A stretch of 64,000 nucleotides of DNA from Streptomyces sp. GS7 (GCF_009834125.1 NZ_CP047146.1:124001-188000), one strand, 5' to 3'; shown: positions 19,292 through 27,720, numbered from the stretch's first letter. Notes: generated by a model from the letters alone, not told the origin. Translations and numbers: made by a program.

Positions 19292-19576
19292 GTGACCGGT
19301 ACGGGTAGGCGTACGAAGACGTGGAACGCCGAGATCAGCATCGTCGAATCCGGCAGCGAGGTCCAGGCCGAGGCCCGGCTGCGCGGCAAGGAAGGCGGGC
19401 AGATCGTCGGCCAGGGAACCGCCAGGTGCAATCCGACGGACGAGAACGTCCCCGCCATCGGGGACGAGCTGGCGACCGCGCGGGCGCTGTCGGACCTGAG
19501 CCATCAGCTGCTCAACCGCGCCGCGCACGACATCGAGGTGCACACCTCCCGCCCCGTCGAGCGGCTGCAGGCCTGA
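19292..19576 (+). CDS. DUF1876 (dsRBD-like) protein
   Basis: 94 residues. The GTG at 19292 with GGAGG at 19281-19285 is preferred to an upstream ATG without a ribosome site. The pattern TKTWNAEISIVESGSEVQAEARL ... GQGTARCNPTD ... IGDELATARALSDLSHQLL is the actinobacterial DUF1876 family (split motifs shown; the whole is longer). Function is not established. It is convergent with the LCP gene, separated by a strong hairpin. Confidence 0.8.
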   Translation: MTGTGRRTKTWNAEISIVESGSEVQAEARLRGKEGGQIVGQGTARCNPTDENVPAIGDELATARALSDLSHQLLNRAAHDIEVHTSRPVERLQA

Positions 19577-19597
19577 CGAGCGGTGGGTCACAACGCC

Positions 19598-19625
19598 GCG
19601 CTCCGGCTCGGGCGAGCCGGAGCGC
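19598..19625. terminator. 12-bp stem terminator between DUF1876 and LCP genes
   Basis: Perfect arms GCGCTCCGGCTC (19598-19609) and its complement (19614-19625) with a GGGC loop, placed between two convergent genes; likely works on both strands. Confidence 0.7.
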
Positions 19626-19641
19626 AACTGCGCGGCGGCCG

Positions 19642-21114
19642 TCAGCTGTTGGCGGTGGTGAAGTCCGGCCCGATGGTCAGCGTCACCGCGCCCGGTGACG
19701 CCTGTGCCGACTCCGCGGCCTTGGTGCCCGGCAGCCGGGCGGCCAGCACCTCGCCCTGGGTCTTCAGCGAAGCCGGGTAGCCGATGCTGGTCTTGTCCGT
19801 GGTCGGCGCGTTGCCGGTGGCGACGATGGTGAAGCCGAGCTTGCGGAGCTCCTCGGCGGCGGTGGCGGCCCGGCCGGGCGTGCCGGTGCCGTTGAGGACC
19901 CGGATCCGGACGGAGTGCGCGGTCACCGGGTTCTTCGCGGCCTCGGCGAACCTGGCCTTCCCGGCGGCGCCGATCTCGCGGTCGTGGGCCAGGTCGCTGA
20001 ACAGCTCGCTGGCCTGCGGGTACTGCCAGATCACGTTGGCCTTGTCGCTGGGGATGTCCGCCTCGCGCGGATAGGTGGGCACGGTGAGGAAGGTGAGGCG
20101 GTCGGAGGGGATGTCCTTGACCGTGGAGGCGAGGTCGTACAGGGGCTTGACGCCGGCCAGATCGTTGTCCGTGGTGAGGGACTTGGTCGCCGAGTCCAGG
20201 AAGCCGTAGAGCGCGGTCGGGCTGGTGAGCTGGGACTGGGCCTTGGCCGCGATCGCCTTCATGAACTCCTGCTGGCGGCCGATCCGGCCGAGGTCGGAGC
20301 CGTCGCCGACGCTGTAGCGGGTGCGGACGTAGCCGAGCGCCTTCTCGTCCTTGACGGTCTGGCAGCCGGCCTCCATGTCCAGTTGGGCCTTCTTGTCGTG
20401 GATGGCGTGCTTGGGGCAGACCTCGATGCCGCCCAGCGCGTCGACCATGCCCTTGAAGCCCTCGAAGTTGACGGAGACGAAGTGGTCGATCCGCAGCCCG
20501 GTGTTCTTCTCGAGCGTCTTGATGCTGCACGCCGCGGCGTTGATGACGTTGCCGCTGAGCCCGCCGATCGAGAACGCCTCATTGATCTTGAAGTGGTGCG
20601 GGGACGACTGCCCGCCGCCGCCCTTGTCGCACGCCGGGATCCGCACCCAGGAGTCCCGCGGGAAGGACACCGCGGTGGCCCACTTATGGTTCGCCGCGAT
20701 GTGCAGCACCATCAGGGTGTCCGACTGCATCGTGGTCAGGCCGCTGCCGTACTTGCCGCCGGTGCCCGCCCGGCTGTCCGAGCCGACGACCAGGATGTTC
20801 TTGGAGCCGGGGCTGAGGTTGACCGGCCGGTCGCCGCCCAGCGCGCTGCTGACGTCCCCGCCGTGGATGTTGCCGTTCAGGTGCTGGTACACCCACGCGC
20901 CCACCCCGGCCGTGCCGAGCAGGACGACGCCGACCACCCCGCCCGTCCAGGCCAGGATCCGGCCGCGCCGGGTCATCCGGGTCTTCCCGGCCTTGCGGCG
21001 CTCGGCGCGGGTGCCGCCGTCCGCGGCGGACGCGTCGTCGTCCGCCGCGCGCCGCCCGCTCCCTTCGCCGCTGCCCCGCCGGGCCGTCTGCCTGTGCGTC
21101 TGCCTGTCATGCAC
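19642..21114 (-). CDS. LytR-CpsA-Psr (LCP) glycopolymer ligase with LytR_C domain
   Basis: 490 residues. A basic cytoplasmic N-terminus (about 1-50), one membrane anchor (WTGGVVGVVLLGTAGVGAWV), then the LCP domain (about 95-290) with LVVGSDSRAG, SDTLMVLH, SFPRDSWVRIP and the DALGGIEVC stretch. The lipid-phosphate-contacting RTRYSVGDGSDLGRIGRQQ region is complete (Arg residues present). The C-terminal LytR_C domain (about 375-470) starts VRIRVLNGTGTPG. LCP enzymes attach teichoic acid or other glycopolymers to peptidoglycan outside the membrane. Single gene. Confidence 0.92.
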   Translation of the reverse strand: MHDRQTHRQTARRGSGEGSGRRAADDDASAADGGTRAERRKAGKTRMTRRGRILAWTGGVVGVVLLGTAGVGAWVYQHLNGNIHGGDVSSALGGDRPVNLSPGSKNILVVGSDSRAGTGGKYGSGLTTMQSDTLMVLHIAANHKWATAVSFPRDSWVRIPACDKGGGGQSSPHHFKINEAFSIGGLSGNVINAAACSIKTLEKNTGLRIDHFVSVNFEGFKGMVDALGGIEVCPKHAIHDKKAQLDMEAGCQTVKDEKALGYVRTRYSVGDGSDLGRIGRQQEFMKAIAAKAQSQLTSPTALYGFLDSATKSLTTDNDLAGVKPLYDLASTVKDIPSDRLTFLTVPTYPREADIPSDKANVIWQYPQASELFSDLAHDREIGAAGKARFAEAAKNPVTAHSVRIRVLNGTGTPGRAATAAEELRKLGFTIVATGNAPTTDKTSIGYPASLKTQGEVLAARLPGTKAAESAQASPGAVTLTIGPDFTTANS

Positions 21115-21324
21115 GCCGATGGCCCTTCTGGTCCTTCTGGAGCTGGTCTTGCTGTACGAGGGGGTGCGCGGAAACGGAGTCGCGCGCGCGTCCGGGGCCG
21201 GCCGCGCATCGGGAAAGGAGCGTGTATCTGAGGACGGGCGCGGGTACAGGGGAGGGCGTGGATTCCGTGGCCGCGGCCGGCGGCAGCGGCGATCCGGGGC
21301 GGGGCGGACGGCCGTGCGGGCGGC

Positions 21325-21573
21325 TCAGATTCCGGTGGTGGGCAGGAGCCGTACGGACTCCGGGTCGTAGCGCAGCCACTGCGGGGCGCTGCCGCCGGGC
21401 ACGGTGCGCAGCAGGCACCACTCGTCGCCCGCGGTATCCGTCCACCAGGCGCTGATCCGGCCCAACTCCCAGGCGCCGTCCCGATATTGGACCTCGACTG
21501 GTTGATAGACCCATCGCACCTCCGCCTCTGGAGGCGGGCTGTCCCCGGTCAGGGGTCCGCACCTCGTTGCCAT
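21325..21573 (-). CDS. small conserved protein with upstream BlaI-type operator
   Basis: 82 residues from the ATG at 21573. It is rich in Trp (WVYQPVEVQYRDGAWELGRISAWW) with YRDGAWELG and WCLLRTVPGG motifs, seen in short streptomycete hypotheticals; no function is known (long motif shown only in part: VQYRDGAWELGRI). A perfect BlaI-type operator lies 51-74 bp upstream, so it probably belongs to the same regulon as the blaI/M56 pair next to it. Confidence 0.6.
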   Translation of the reverse strand: MATRCGPLTGDSPPPEAEVRWVYQPVEVQYRDGAWELGRISAWWTDTAGDEWCLLRTVPGGSAPQWLRYDPESVRLLPTTGI

Positions 21574-21623
21574 CTCCCCCTCCGGCCACGCCTGTTGCGC
21601 ATGTCAGGCGCAACCCTACCGGC

Positions 21624-21647
21624 AACTTCTACAACGCTGTAGAAGTT
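21624..21647. promoter_or_regulatory. BlaI/MecI-type operator 1
   Basis: Perfect inverted repeat AACTTCTACA-ACGC-TGTAGAAGTT. The core TACA-N4-TGTA matches the BlaI-family operator pattern. It lies upstream of the minus-strand gene starting at 21573 and 73 bp downstream of the M56 gene stop. Confidence 0.75.
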
Positions 21648-21719
21648 GACCGCTGTGCTACGGATCACAGACCGGTGTCCGCCGCGTGGCGCGCTGGAGA
21701 GTCAGGGATCAGTGTGCCC

Positions 21720-22685
21720 TCACCAGGGCGTTGCCGCCTTCAGAACGAGGAACAGCGCTACCGCCGAGTTCAGCGAGGACAGCGCGGAGGCCGCCGTACC
21801 CGCCGCCGCGACCAGCGCGGCCAGCCCCGCCGGGGTCAGCGCCGGCGGCCAGTTGCGCGCCGGCGGCACCGGTCCGAGCAGCGCCGCCACCCGCCGCGGC
21901 ACCGGCCCCGGCTCGGGCGCCGCGAACTGCGCCAGCCCCGGATACGGCGCGGGCCGCGCGATCAGCGCCGCCTTTCCCACCGCCCGCGCGGTCAGCCGCC
22001 GGTCGCCGACCGCCCGCGCCGCCTCCTCGTCCGCCCAGCGCTCGGTGCTGAAGGCGACCGCCGAACGCAGCGGCAGCAGCAGGGGATTGACGCATCCGGC
22101 CAGCCGTACGGCCAGCAGGTAGCGGTGGTGGCGGCAGCGCAGATGTGCGCGCTCATGGGCGAACAGGGCGCGCTGCTCGGCGCCGTTCAGACTGCGCAGC
22201 ATGCCCCGGGAGACCGCGATCCGGCCGGGCCGGGCGGGCCGCCCCGGCCTCGCGGGCGTGCCGGGCACGGCATAGGCGTACGGATCGTCGTCCGGCAGCA
22301 CCGCGGGATCGGCGCCGGCCGGCAGCACGTCCAGCGCGCCGTGGGTCCGCGCCCGGATGCGGCGGTCGCGGCGCAGCGCGCTGCCGACCGCGGTGAGCGC
22401 GGCGGCCAGCGCGAGGATCGCCGCGGTGCCGGCGATCTCCGCGTGCGGCACCGCGGACCGCACCTCCGGGTCCGACCAGCCGTCCGGCAGCGGATTGCCG
22501 GGCAGTTGGGCGGTGCCGACGACCACCAGCAGCCCCAGGCAGAGCGTGCTGCACAGGCCGAGGACCGCGGCGAGCAGGGTCAGCAGGCGGGTGGTGACCC
22601 GGGGGGGGAGGTGCTGCTCCGCGAGCCGGGCGATCGGCAGCGTGCTGAGCGGCAGAACGAGCGGCAGGAACACGAAGACGCCCAC
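21720..22685 (-). CDS. M56-family membrane zinc metallopeptidase
   Basis: 321 residues with about five membrane segments (three in the first 115 residues, one near 190, one at the C-terminus). The zinc-protease signature HERAH lies in ALFAHERAHLRCRHH, followed by the third-ligand region STERWADEEAARAVGDRRL. It is a BlaR1-like peptidase without a sensor penicillin-binding domain, typical of the streptomycete blaI/M56 pairs. It starts 4 bp after the blaI stop, so it is in the same operon. It likely cleaves or inactivates BlaI on envelope signals. Confidence 0.85.
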   Translation of the reverse strand: MGVFVFLPLVLPLSTLPIARLAEQHLPPRVTTRLLTLLAAVLGLCSTLCLGLLVVVGTAQLPGNPLPDGWSDPEVRSAVPHAEIAGTAAILALAAALTAVGSALRRDRRIRARTHGALDVLPAGADPAVLPDDDPYAYAVPGTPARPGRPARPGRIAVSRGMLRSLNGAEQRALFAHERAHLRCRHHRYLLAVRLAGCVNPLLLPLRSAVAFSTERWADEEAARAVGDRRLTARAVGKAALIARPAPYPGLAQFAAPEPGPVPRRVAALLGPVPPARNWPPALTPAGLAALVAAAGTAASALSSLNSAVALFLVLKAATPW

Positions 22686-22688
22686 CGG

Positions 22689-23189
22689 TCAGCCTCCGCG
22701 TGCTTCGTCCGCGGGGTGATCGGGACCCGCTCCGGGACCGGGGGCTGCGTTTCTGCCGTCCGCGCCGTCTTTGCCGTCCTCACCGTCCTCGACGCGGTCC
22801 AGGAGGCTGCGCAGCAGTTGCTCGTCGTGTGCCGAGAGCGCGGACACGAAGCTGGTCAGGACGGCGTCCCGGTCCGGTTCGCCGTCCAGCACGCGGCGCA
22901 TCCGCAGCGCGGCGAGCCCGGCCTCGTCGGCCGCCGGCGTCCAGGCGTACGCCCGGCCGGTCCGCTCGCGGGTGACCGCCCCCTTGGTGTGCAGCCGGGA
23001 CAGGATCGTCATCACGGTGGTGTACGCGAGGCCGTCGCCGAGCCGGTCCTGGACCCAGGCGGCGGTGACCGGTCCGGGTGCGTGGTGCAGTGCGGCCAGG
23101 ACCTGGGCCTCCAACTGGCCCTGCCCGCGCCGGGTCCGCTGCCGGCCGGGGCTCTGGCCGAGGGACTCCCCGAAGGGGGTGCCGCCCAT
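22689..23189 (-). CDS. BlaI/MecI-family transcriptional repressor
   Basis: 166 residues from the ATG at 23189. A winged helix-turn-helix covers about residues 18-95 (LEAQVLAALHHAPGPVTAAW; TTVMTILSRLHTKGAVTRE). The C-terminal dimerisation/cleavage segment contains VLTSFVSALSAHDEQLLRSLL. The tail after about 130 is acidic and low-complexity. It should repress its own operon through the operator at 23337-23358 and the 21325-21573 gene through the operator at 21624-21647. Confidence 0.9.
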   Translation of the reverse strand: MGGTPFGESLGQSPGRQRTRRGQGQLEAQVLAALHHAPGPVTAAWVQDRLGDGLAYTTVMTILSRLHTKGAVTRERTGRAYAWTPAADEAGLAALRMRRVLDGEPDRDAVLTSFVSALSAHDEQLLRSLLDRVEDGEDGKDGADGRNAAPGPGAGPDHPADEARGG

Positions 23190-23336
23190 CTCGTCGCCTC
23201 CCGTCGCACGGGCGTCCCGCGGGCCGGGACACCGGGGCATTTTACGGCGCGGGCCGGTCCCGGCCAGGGCCCGGCGGCCCGGCCGCTGCGCCCGGATCGC
23301 GGCGGTTGCGCCGCGCGGCACGGATCCCCGCCACCG

Positions 23337-23358
23337 ACTTCTACACCCCTGTAGTTTT
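23337..23358. promoter_or_regulatory. BlaI/MecI-type operator 2
   Basis: ACTTCTACA-CCCC-TGTAGTTTT: left arm identical to operator 1 and the TACA-N4-TGTA core kept. It lies 148 bp upstream of the blaI start and 84 bp upstream of the divergent terD start, so it could control either. Confidence 0.65.
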
Positions 23359-23441
23359 CCTGGACGACCGCCGGAAAACGGGCAACATCAGTCGGTACCG
23401 GCACACCACCACGCAAACAGGCAGCATCTGGGACGGAAGCC

Positions 23442-24091
23442 ATGGGAGTCTCGCTGGCCGAGGGAGGCCATGTCTCGCTGTCGAAGTCCCCCGGTCTCGG
23501 CTCCTCCCCCCACGCTCGGCTTCGCTCGCGCGGGGGTACCCCCATGCCCGGGAGGTGCCCCCATAGCCCGGCCTGACCGCGGTCTCGGTCGGCCTGGGCT
23601 GGGCCGTGCGGACGACCACGGGCGCGGACTACGACCTGGACGCCAGTGCGCTGCTGTGCACCGACGGCGGCAAGGTCGCCTCGGACCGGCACTTCGTCTT
23701 CTACGACAACCTCAACAGCCCGGACGGTTCGGTGCGGCACACCGGCGACAACCTGACCGGTGAGGGGGAGGGCGACGACGAGACCATCAACGTCAGCCTC
23801 AGCGGCGTCCCGGCCGAGATCACGAAGATCGTCTTCCCGGTCTCCCTCCACGACGCGCAGAGCCGGGGGCAGAGTTTCGGCCAGGTTCGCAACGCGTGCA
23901 TCCGCGTCGTCAACCAGGCCGGCGGGGTGGAGTCGGCCCGCTACGACCTGACCGAGGACGCCTCGACCGAGACCGCGATGGCCTTCGGCGAGCTCTACCG
24001 GAACGGCGGCGAGTGGAAGTTCCGCGCCGTGGGCCAGGGTTACGCCTCCGGGCCGGCGGGCATCGCGGCGGACTTCGGCGTCGACGTCTGA
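23442..24091 (+). pseudogene. terD: terD, interrupted by a 77-nt palindromic insertion
   Basis: The gene starts at ATG 23442 with the normal TerD N-terminus (MGVSLAEGGHVSLSKSPGL). It breaks at 23498 and resumes in another frame at 23575 with TAVSVGLGWAVRTTTG, continuing to a normal TerD C-terminus (AADFGVDV). Removing 23498-23574 restores one continuous frame with a CTG leucine codon at the joint, so the cause is a single insertion. Translation from 23442 ends at a TGA (23574-23576) after 44 residues. The remaining frame has a GTG at 23606 but lacks the first strand of the calcium-binding TerD fold. Calcium-site residues DYDLDASA and the later GDDETINV are intact. Confidence 0.85.
23498..23574. 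mobile_element. 77-nt insertion: short palindromic repeat element with CT duplication
   Basis: 75-nt element followed by a repeated CT that matches the two bases just left of the insertion, as a 2-bp target duplication would. It contains CACGCTCGGCTTCGCTCGCG and the inverted pairs GGGGGTACCCCC and CATGCCCGGG/GGTGCCCCCAT, so it folds into hairpins. It encodes nothing. From memory such CTCGGCTTCGCTCG palindromes are dispersed in many streptomycete genomes; I saw no second copy in this window. Confidence 0.7.
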
Positions 24092-24156
24092 GCCGGTCCG
24101 GCCGCGCGGCAGGGGAGCGGGAGCCCGGTGCGGCGCCCGCTCCCTTGTGCGTGCGG

Positions 24157-24609
24157 TCAGAGGTCGAACTCGGCCGGGGCGATCCCCAGCGCGAAGCACA
24201 CCTCGCGCACCAGCGCCCGCTCGGTCGCGTCGAAGTCGCCGTCGGCGCCGCCGATGACGATGCCGATCTGGACGACCGCCCGTGCCTCCACCGGCTTCTT
24301 CACCTTGCCGACCTCCTGGAGCACCGCGACCCGGCCGAAGTCGAAGTCGGCGGCGAGCTTGTCCAGGTAGCCGTCGAAGCGCCGCTGGAGATCGTCCGCC
24401 GGGAAGTTCCGGAGCACCTCGTTGGTGGCGATCAGCTGCGCCACCCGTCGCCGCTCCGAGGCGTCGACGGTGCCGTCCGCGGCGGCCACCAGGGCGCACA
24501 TCGCCATGCTCGCGTCGCGGAAGGCGCCGCTCTTGAGGTCGTTCTTCTTGGCGACGAGCTGGGTCTGCATCGTCTGCGCGGAATCCTTGATCCGGTCCCA
24601 CAGCGCCAT
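24157..24609 (-). CDS. TerB-family tellurite-resistance protein
   Basis: 150 residues from the ATG at 24609 with GAGGAGAG upstream. An all-helical TerB domain with two metal-binding acidic patches: ALVAAADGTVDASERRRV (about 40-57) and GIVIGGADGDFDATERALV (about 117-135). The N-terminus WDRIKDSAQTMQTQL is typical. TerB acts with TerD-type proteins in membrane-associated stress complexes. It is convergent with the broken terD; a GGGAGCGGG/CCCGCTCCC hairpin at 24112-24144 separates them. Confidence 0.85.
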   Translation of the reverse strand: MALWDRIKDSAQTMQTQLVAKKNDLKSGAFRDASMAMCALVAAADGTVDASERRRVAQLIATNEVLRNFPADDLQRRFDGYLDKLAADFDFGRVAVLQEVGKVKKPVEARAVVQIGIVIGGADGDFDATERALVREVCFALGIAPAEFDL

Positions 24610-24870
24610 CTGGCTCTCCTCGACTGGTCGGGCGGACGGCATCCGGAGGCGATGCGCCAGGCACGTGTCAGGCATGCTTCCGGTATGCAATTGGTCATGC
24701 GGAAGTAAAACCTACTGTCCCGTGGAAGGTGCGCGGAGGTCGCCCCCTGCCCTCATGCCCCGGTTTGGTGCGGTATGCGGCATCGCTGCGGGGTACCGTG
24801 GGAGGCACCGGCGGAATGCGAAGAATGCACCGAAGTGCCGAGAACACCCGGGGCATCCGGGAGTATTCGG

Positions 24871-25107
24871 GTGAGCACCATGCAGACCTTCTTGACCGTG
24901 ATCGTGCTGCTGGCCCTGGTCGCGATGGGCGTGCTGTTCATCGCCCGGGTCTACGCCCAGCAGGCCGGACGCCCCAACCCGCACCGCTATGCGCATCTGT
25001 GGGAGTCGTTCCAGCATCGGCTCCACAGGCACCCGCACGGCGCCCACCCCGGACCGCATCCGGCGGGCCCGCCGCCGCCCTCCCGGGACACAGGTCACGA
25101 CCGGTGA
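24871..25107 (+). CDS. small single-TM protein coupled to a desaturase
   Basis: 78 residues from GTG 24871, or 75 from ATG 24880. One membrane segment (FLTVIVLLALVAMGVLFIARV) is followed by a His/Pro-rich cytoplasmic tail (HRLHRHPHGAHPGPHPAG, histidines regularly spaced), which might bind metal. The stop overlaps the desaturase start by GTGA. A small partner or stabiliser of the desaturase is possible; the function is unknown. Confidence 0.6.
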   Translation: MSTMQTFLTVIVLLALVAMGVLFIARVYAQQAGRPNPHRYAHLWESFQHRLHRHPHGAHPGPHPAGPPPPSRDTGHDR

Positions 25108-26090
25108 CCCCGACCGCCGGCCACGTTCCGTCGGCGAAGGAGTACGACGGGACGTCGCCGTTCCCCGATACCGGCCCCGACCCGCGGCCGAGCGGCGGCC
25201 GGCGGATGTATGTCACGGTCACCGGCATCATCGTCGTCGCCCCGTTCGTCGGCCTGGCGGTCGCCATCCCGCTGCTGTGGGGCAGCGTCGTCCACCTCAC
25301 GGACCTGCTGCTGGCCCTTGTCTTCTACGTCGTCACCGGCCTCGGCGTCACCATCGGCTTCCACCGCGGCCTCACCCACGGCAGCTACACCGCGGCGCCC
25401 GCGCTGCGCGTGGTGCTCGCCGTCGCCGGATCGCTGAGCTTCCAGGGCGACGTCATCGACTGGGTGGCGACCCACCGCCGCCACCACGCCTTCACCGACC
25501 GCCCCGGCGACCCGCACTCCCCCTACCGCTACGGCACCAGCCTGCGCGGTCAGCTCCGGGGACTGGTGCACTCACACATCGGCTGGCTCTTCGGCAACGA
25601 CCCCACCCCGCACGAGCGCTACGCGCCCGACCTGCTCGCCGACCCCGCCATCCGCGCGGTGGACCGGGCGTTCCCCGCGCTGTGCCTGCTCACCCTGGCC
25701 CTGCCGTTCGCCCTGGGCTGGGCCCTCGGTGGCACCTGGGTCACCGCCCTGACCGCCCTGCTGTGGGCCGGCTTCATCCGCATCGCGCTGCTCCACCACG
25801 TCACCTGGAGCGTCAACTCGCTCTGCCATGTGATCGGCGACCGGCCGTTCCGCACCCGGCGCCACGACCGGGCGACCAACCTGTGGCCGCTGGCCCTGCT
25901 CTCGTTCGGCGAGAGCTGGCACAACCTCCACCACGCCGACCCGACCTGCGCCCGGCACGGTGTCGACCGCGGCCAGATCGATGTGTCCGCCGCGGTCATC
26001 CGGCTCTTCGAACGCCTCGGCTGGGTATGGGACGTGCGCTGGCCGGACCCGGCGCGGGTCGCGGCCCGTCGCGTCAGGAGCCCCGTATGA
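25104..26090 (+). CDS. acyl-lipid/acyl-CoA delta-9-type fatty acid desaturase
   Basis: 328 residues, GTG at 25104 overlapping the preceding stop. Integral membrane di-iron desaturase with the three histidine boxes HRGLTH, HRRHH and HNLHH, plus WVATHRRHHAF and the GESWHNLHHADP block. About four membrane segments fall at 35-80 and 185-240. It introduces a cis double bond into a saturated acyl chain using oxygen and an electron donor. The downstream DUF5994 gene overlaps it by ATGA, giving a three-gene operon. Confidence 0.92.
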   Translation: MTPTAGHVPSAKEYDGTSPFPDTGPDPRPSGGRRMYVTVTGIIVVAPFVGLAVAIPLLWGSVVHLTDLLLALVFYVVTGLGVTIGFHRGLTHGSYTAAPALRVVLAVAGSLSFQGDVIDWVATHRRHHAFTDRPGDPHSPYRYGTSLRGQLRGLVHSHIGWLFGNDPTPHERYAPDLLADPAIRAVDRAFPALCLLTLALPFALGWALGGTWVTALTALLWAGFIRIALLHHVTWSVNSLCHVIGDRPFRTRRHDRATNLWPLALLSFGESWHNLHHADPTCARHGVDRGQIDVSAAVIRLFERLGWVWDVRWPDPARVAARRVRSPV

Positions 26091-26524
26091 CCAGCGCCCC
26101 CGGGGGCCGTGCCCCACATCCCGATCCTCCCCGGCACCACGCCCCGCCGCCCGTCGCCCGACTGGCCATCGCGCCGCACAGCGAGGTGACCCGGCGGATC
26201 GACGGGGTCTGGTGGCCGCACTCGGCCGACCTGGTCACCGAACTCCCCGAGCTGCTGGCCGCGTTGCCCTTCGACTGGCCGCGGATCACCCATGCCACGG
26301 TGAACGGCGCCGGCTGGCCCGCGCTGCCCGGCAGCATCCTGGTCTCCGGCCATGTCGTCCGCCTGCGCCGGACCATCAACCGCTCCGGCCCGGACACCGT
26401 CTGCCTGGTCTCCACCGGCGTCGGCCGCTGGGACCTGCTGATCATCCCGCCCACCACCCCGGAGCCCACCGCGGTGCGCATCATGGCGGAGATGTCCCGA
26501 AGCGGCGAGCGGACACCGGCCTGA
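26087..26524 (+). CDS. DUF5994-family protein
   Basis: 145 residues, ATG at 26087 overlapping the desaturase stop. The core RRIDGVWWPHSADLVTELPEL followed by LVSGHVVRLRR and WDLLIIPP is the streptomycete DUF5994 pattern (written here in parts). The first 25 residues are Pro/His-rich and probably disordered. No enzymatic motif. Membership in the desaturase operon is the only hint of function. Confidence 0.7.
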   Translation: MTSAPGGRAPHPDPPRHHAPPPVARLAIAPHSEVTRRIDGVWWPHSADLVTELPELLAALPFDWPRITHATVNGAGWPALPGSILVSGHVVRLRRTINRSGPDTVCLVSTGVGRWDLLIIPPTTPEPTAVRIMAEMSRSGERTPA

Positions 26525-26830
26525 GGCGGTGTGTATCGCGCACCGCGCGGCCCGCAGGACGGGCATACCCCGGGGGCCCACCGCGCGCATCCGCTGACGT
26601 CCCGCCCCGCCCGCCCCGAGCCCCCGCAACCGCCCGCGCCGGTCCCGTCCGCACCCCTCAGGCCAGGGGTTTCGCGGGTCCGGCTACTGCGGACGGGTGG
26701 TGTTCATCCGAAGAACGCCGATCCGGGGGCGTCGGTCCGTGAATCCTCCCATTGCGTACTCATCATAAGAAAACGCAACAGAAGGAACGCGTGGATCCCC
26801 CAATGGGGTCCCGACCGAAAGAGAGGGATC
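26525..26830. other. 306-bp gap without a gene; promoter region for 26831
   Basis: GC-rich up to about 26740, with no supportable reading frame. The last 90 bases are AT-richer (GCGTACTCATCATAAGAAAA) and hold an AAAGAGAGG ribosome site just before ATG 26831, so the promoter of the next gene is probably here. Confidence 0.5.
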
Positions 26831-27343
26831 ATGGCTGCGAACAAGGTCATGAAGTTCTGGGCGGTGTGCCTGGCCGTCCTCGGCAAACTCCTGGCGTCAC
26901 TGGGTGTCTCCGCCACGGCCTCGGCGGCCCGCCGGGACGCCGCTGTCTACGAGCGCACCCTGGGCAGCGCGGACCCGGGCCCGACGACCCCCAAGGCGGT
27001 GGCCGGCAGCGAGCCGGGTCACGATCCCGGGGCCGTGACGCCTGCCGCGGAACCGGCTCGGCCTCTCGTGCCGGCCGCGCGTACCGCGCCGCGGTACGGC
27101 CAGTCCGGCTCGGTCCGGATGATGCGCCCGCTGCCGTCGCTCCCGCCGACCATCAAGCAGCGCATCGGTGCCGAGGCGCACGGAGCCTCGCCCACCTCGC
27201 GTACCGCGCGCACCCGCGTCTTCGCCGGCAGCGTGCCGCTGTCCAGCGTTCCCGCCGATGCCGCACTCCACGGCGGCAGCGGTCCGGTCACCCCGCTCAT
27301 CCCGGCGGCCCGAGGCCGTTCGCACTCCGCCCGTGCCGTCTGA
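26831..27343 (+). CDS. DUF6344-like streptomycete protein
   Basis: 170 residues. The start MAANKVMKFWAVCLAVL with an N-terminal hydrophobic helix and LLASLGVSATASA matches a family I recall as DUF6344. The rest is low-complexity, Pro/Ala/Arg/Ser-rich with PLPSLPPTIKQRIGAEAHG as the only conserved-looking block. Export by this N-terminus is possible but no clean signal cleavage site stands out. Function unknown. Confidence 0.6.
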   Translation: MAANKVMKFWAVCLAVLGKLLASLGVSATASAARRDAAVYERTLGSADPGPTTPKAVAGSEPGHDPGAVTPAAEPARPLVPAARTAPRYGQSGSVRMMRPLPSLPPTIKQRIGAEAHGASPTSRTARTRVFAGSVPLSSVPADAALHGGSGPVTPLIPAARGRSHSARAV

Positions 27344-27531
27344 TCCGGGCGGACACGTCGCACGCAGGTCAGGACCGCCCGCCGTGGCGGCGGAACGGCG
27401 CGTACCACGCGTACCAACTCCGCACCGGAACCGCACCGTTGACGCTCACCGGCAGCGCCGGACGAGCAGCCCGGACGGAACCGGCGAACACCTCGGCACG
27501 ACGCACGGCAGCACCGACGGCAGCACGCACG

Positions 27532-27622
27532 GTACGACAGAAGGCAGTACGTACGACAGAACGCAGCACGTACGGTAGAAGCCAGAGCACCACACGCAGC
27601 AGTACCCACAGCAGTACCCACA
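27532..27622. repeat. degenerate 19-bp and perfect 12-bp tandem repeats
   Basis: Three units beginning GTACG(A/G) at 27532, 27551 and 27570 (19, 19 and 21 bp; first GTACGACAGAAGGCAGTAC). They are followed by two perfect 12-mers GCAGTACCCACA at 27599 and 27611. They lie in the 376-bp gap 27344-27720, which otherwise has only the parS site. No gene is evident; the stretch marks the junction of core and cluster. Confidence 0.65.
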
Positions 27623-27686
27623 GACTTTGATGTGACGTTGCACAGGACGTCGCGGGCGCGAGGGCAGGACACCGCAGCCATCCGCC

Positions 27687-27700
27687 GTTTCACGTGAAAC
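27687..27700. other. parS site at the cluster boundary
   Basis: Perfect GTTTCACGTGAAAC, extended symmetrically by CC and GG on the outside. Rightmost parS seen in the window; it sits 20 bp from the end of the first cluster gene (stop at 27721). Confidence 0.9.
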
Positions 27701-27720
27701 GGCCGGCGGCCGGGGTCCGT

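Noticed and set aside
23606..24091. Functional short TerD starting at GTG 23606
   Set aside because: It would lack the first conserved strand. The upstream fragment with the normal TerD N-terminus shows that the gene is interrupted.
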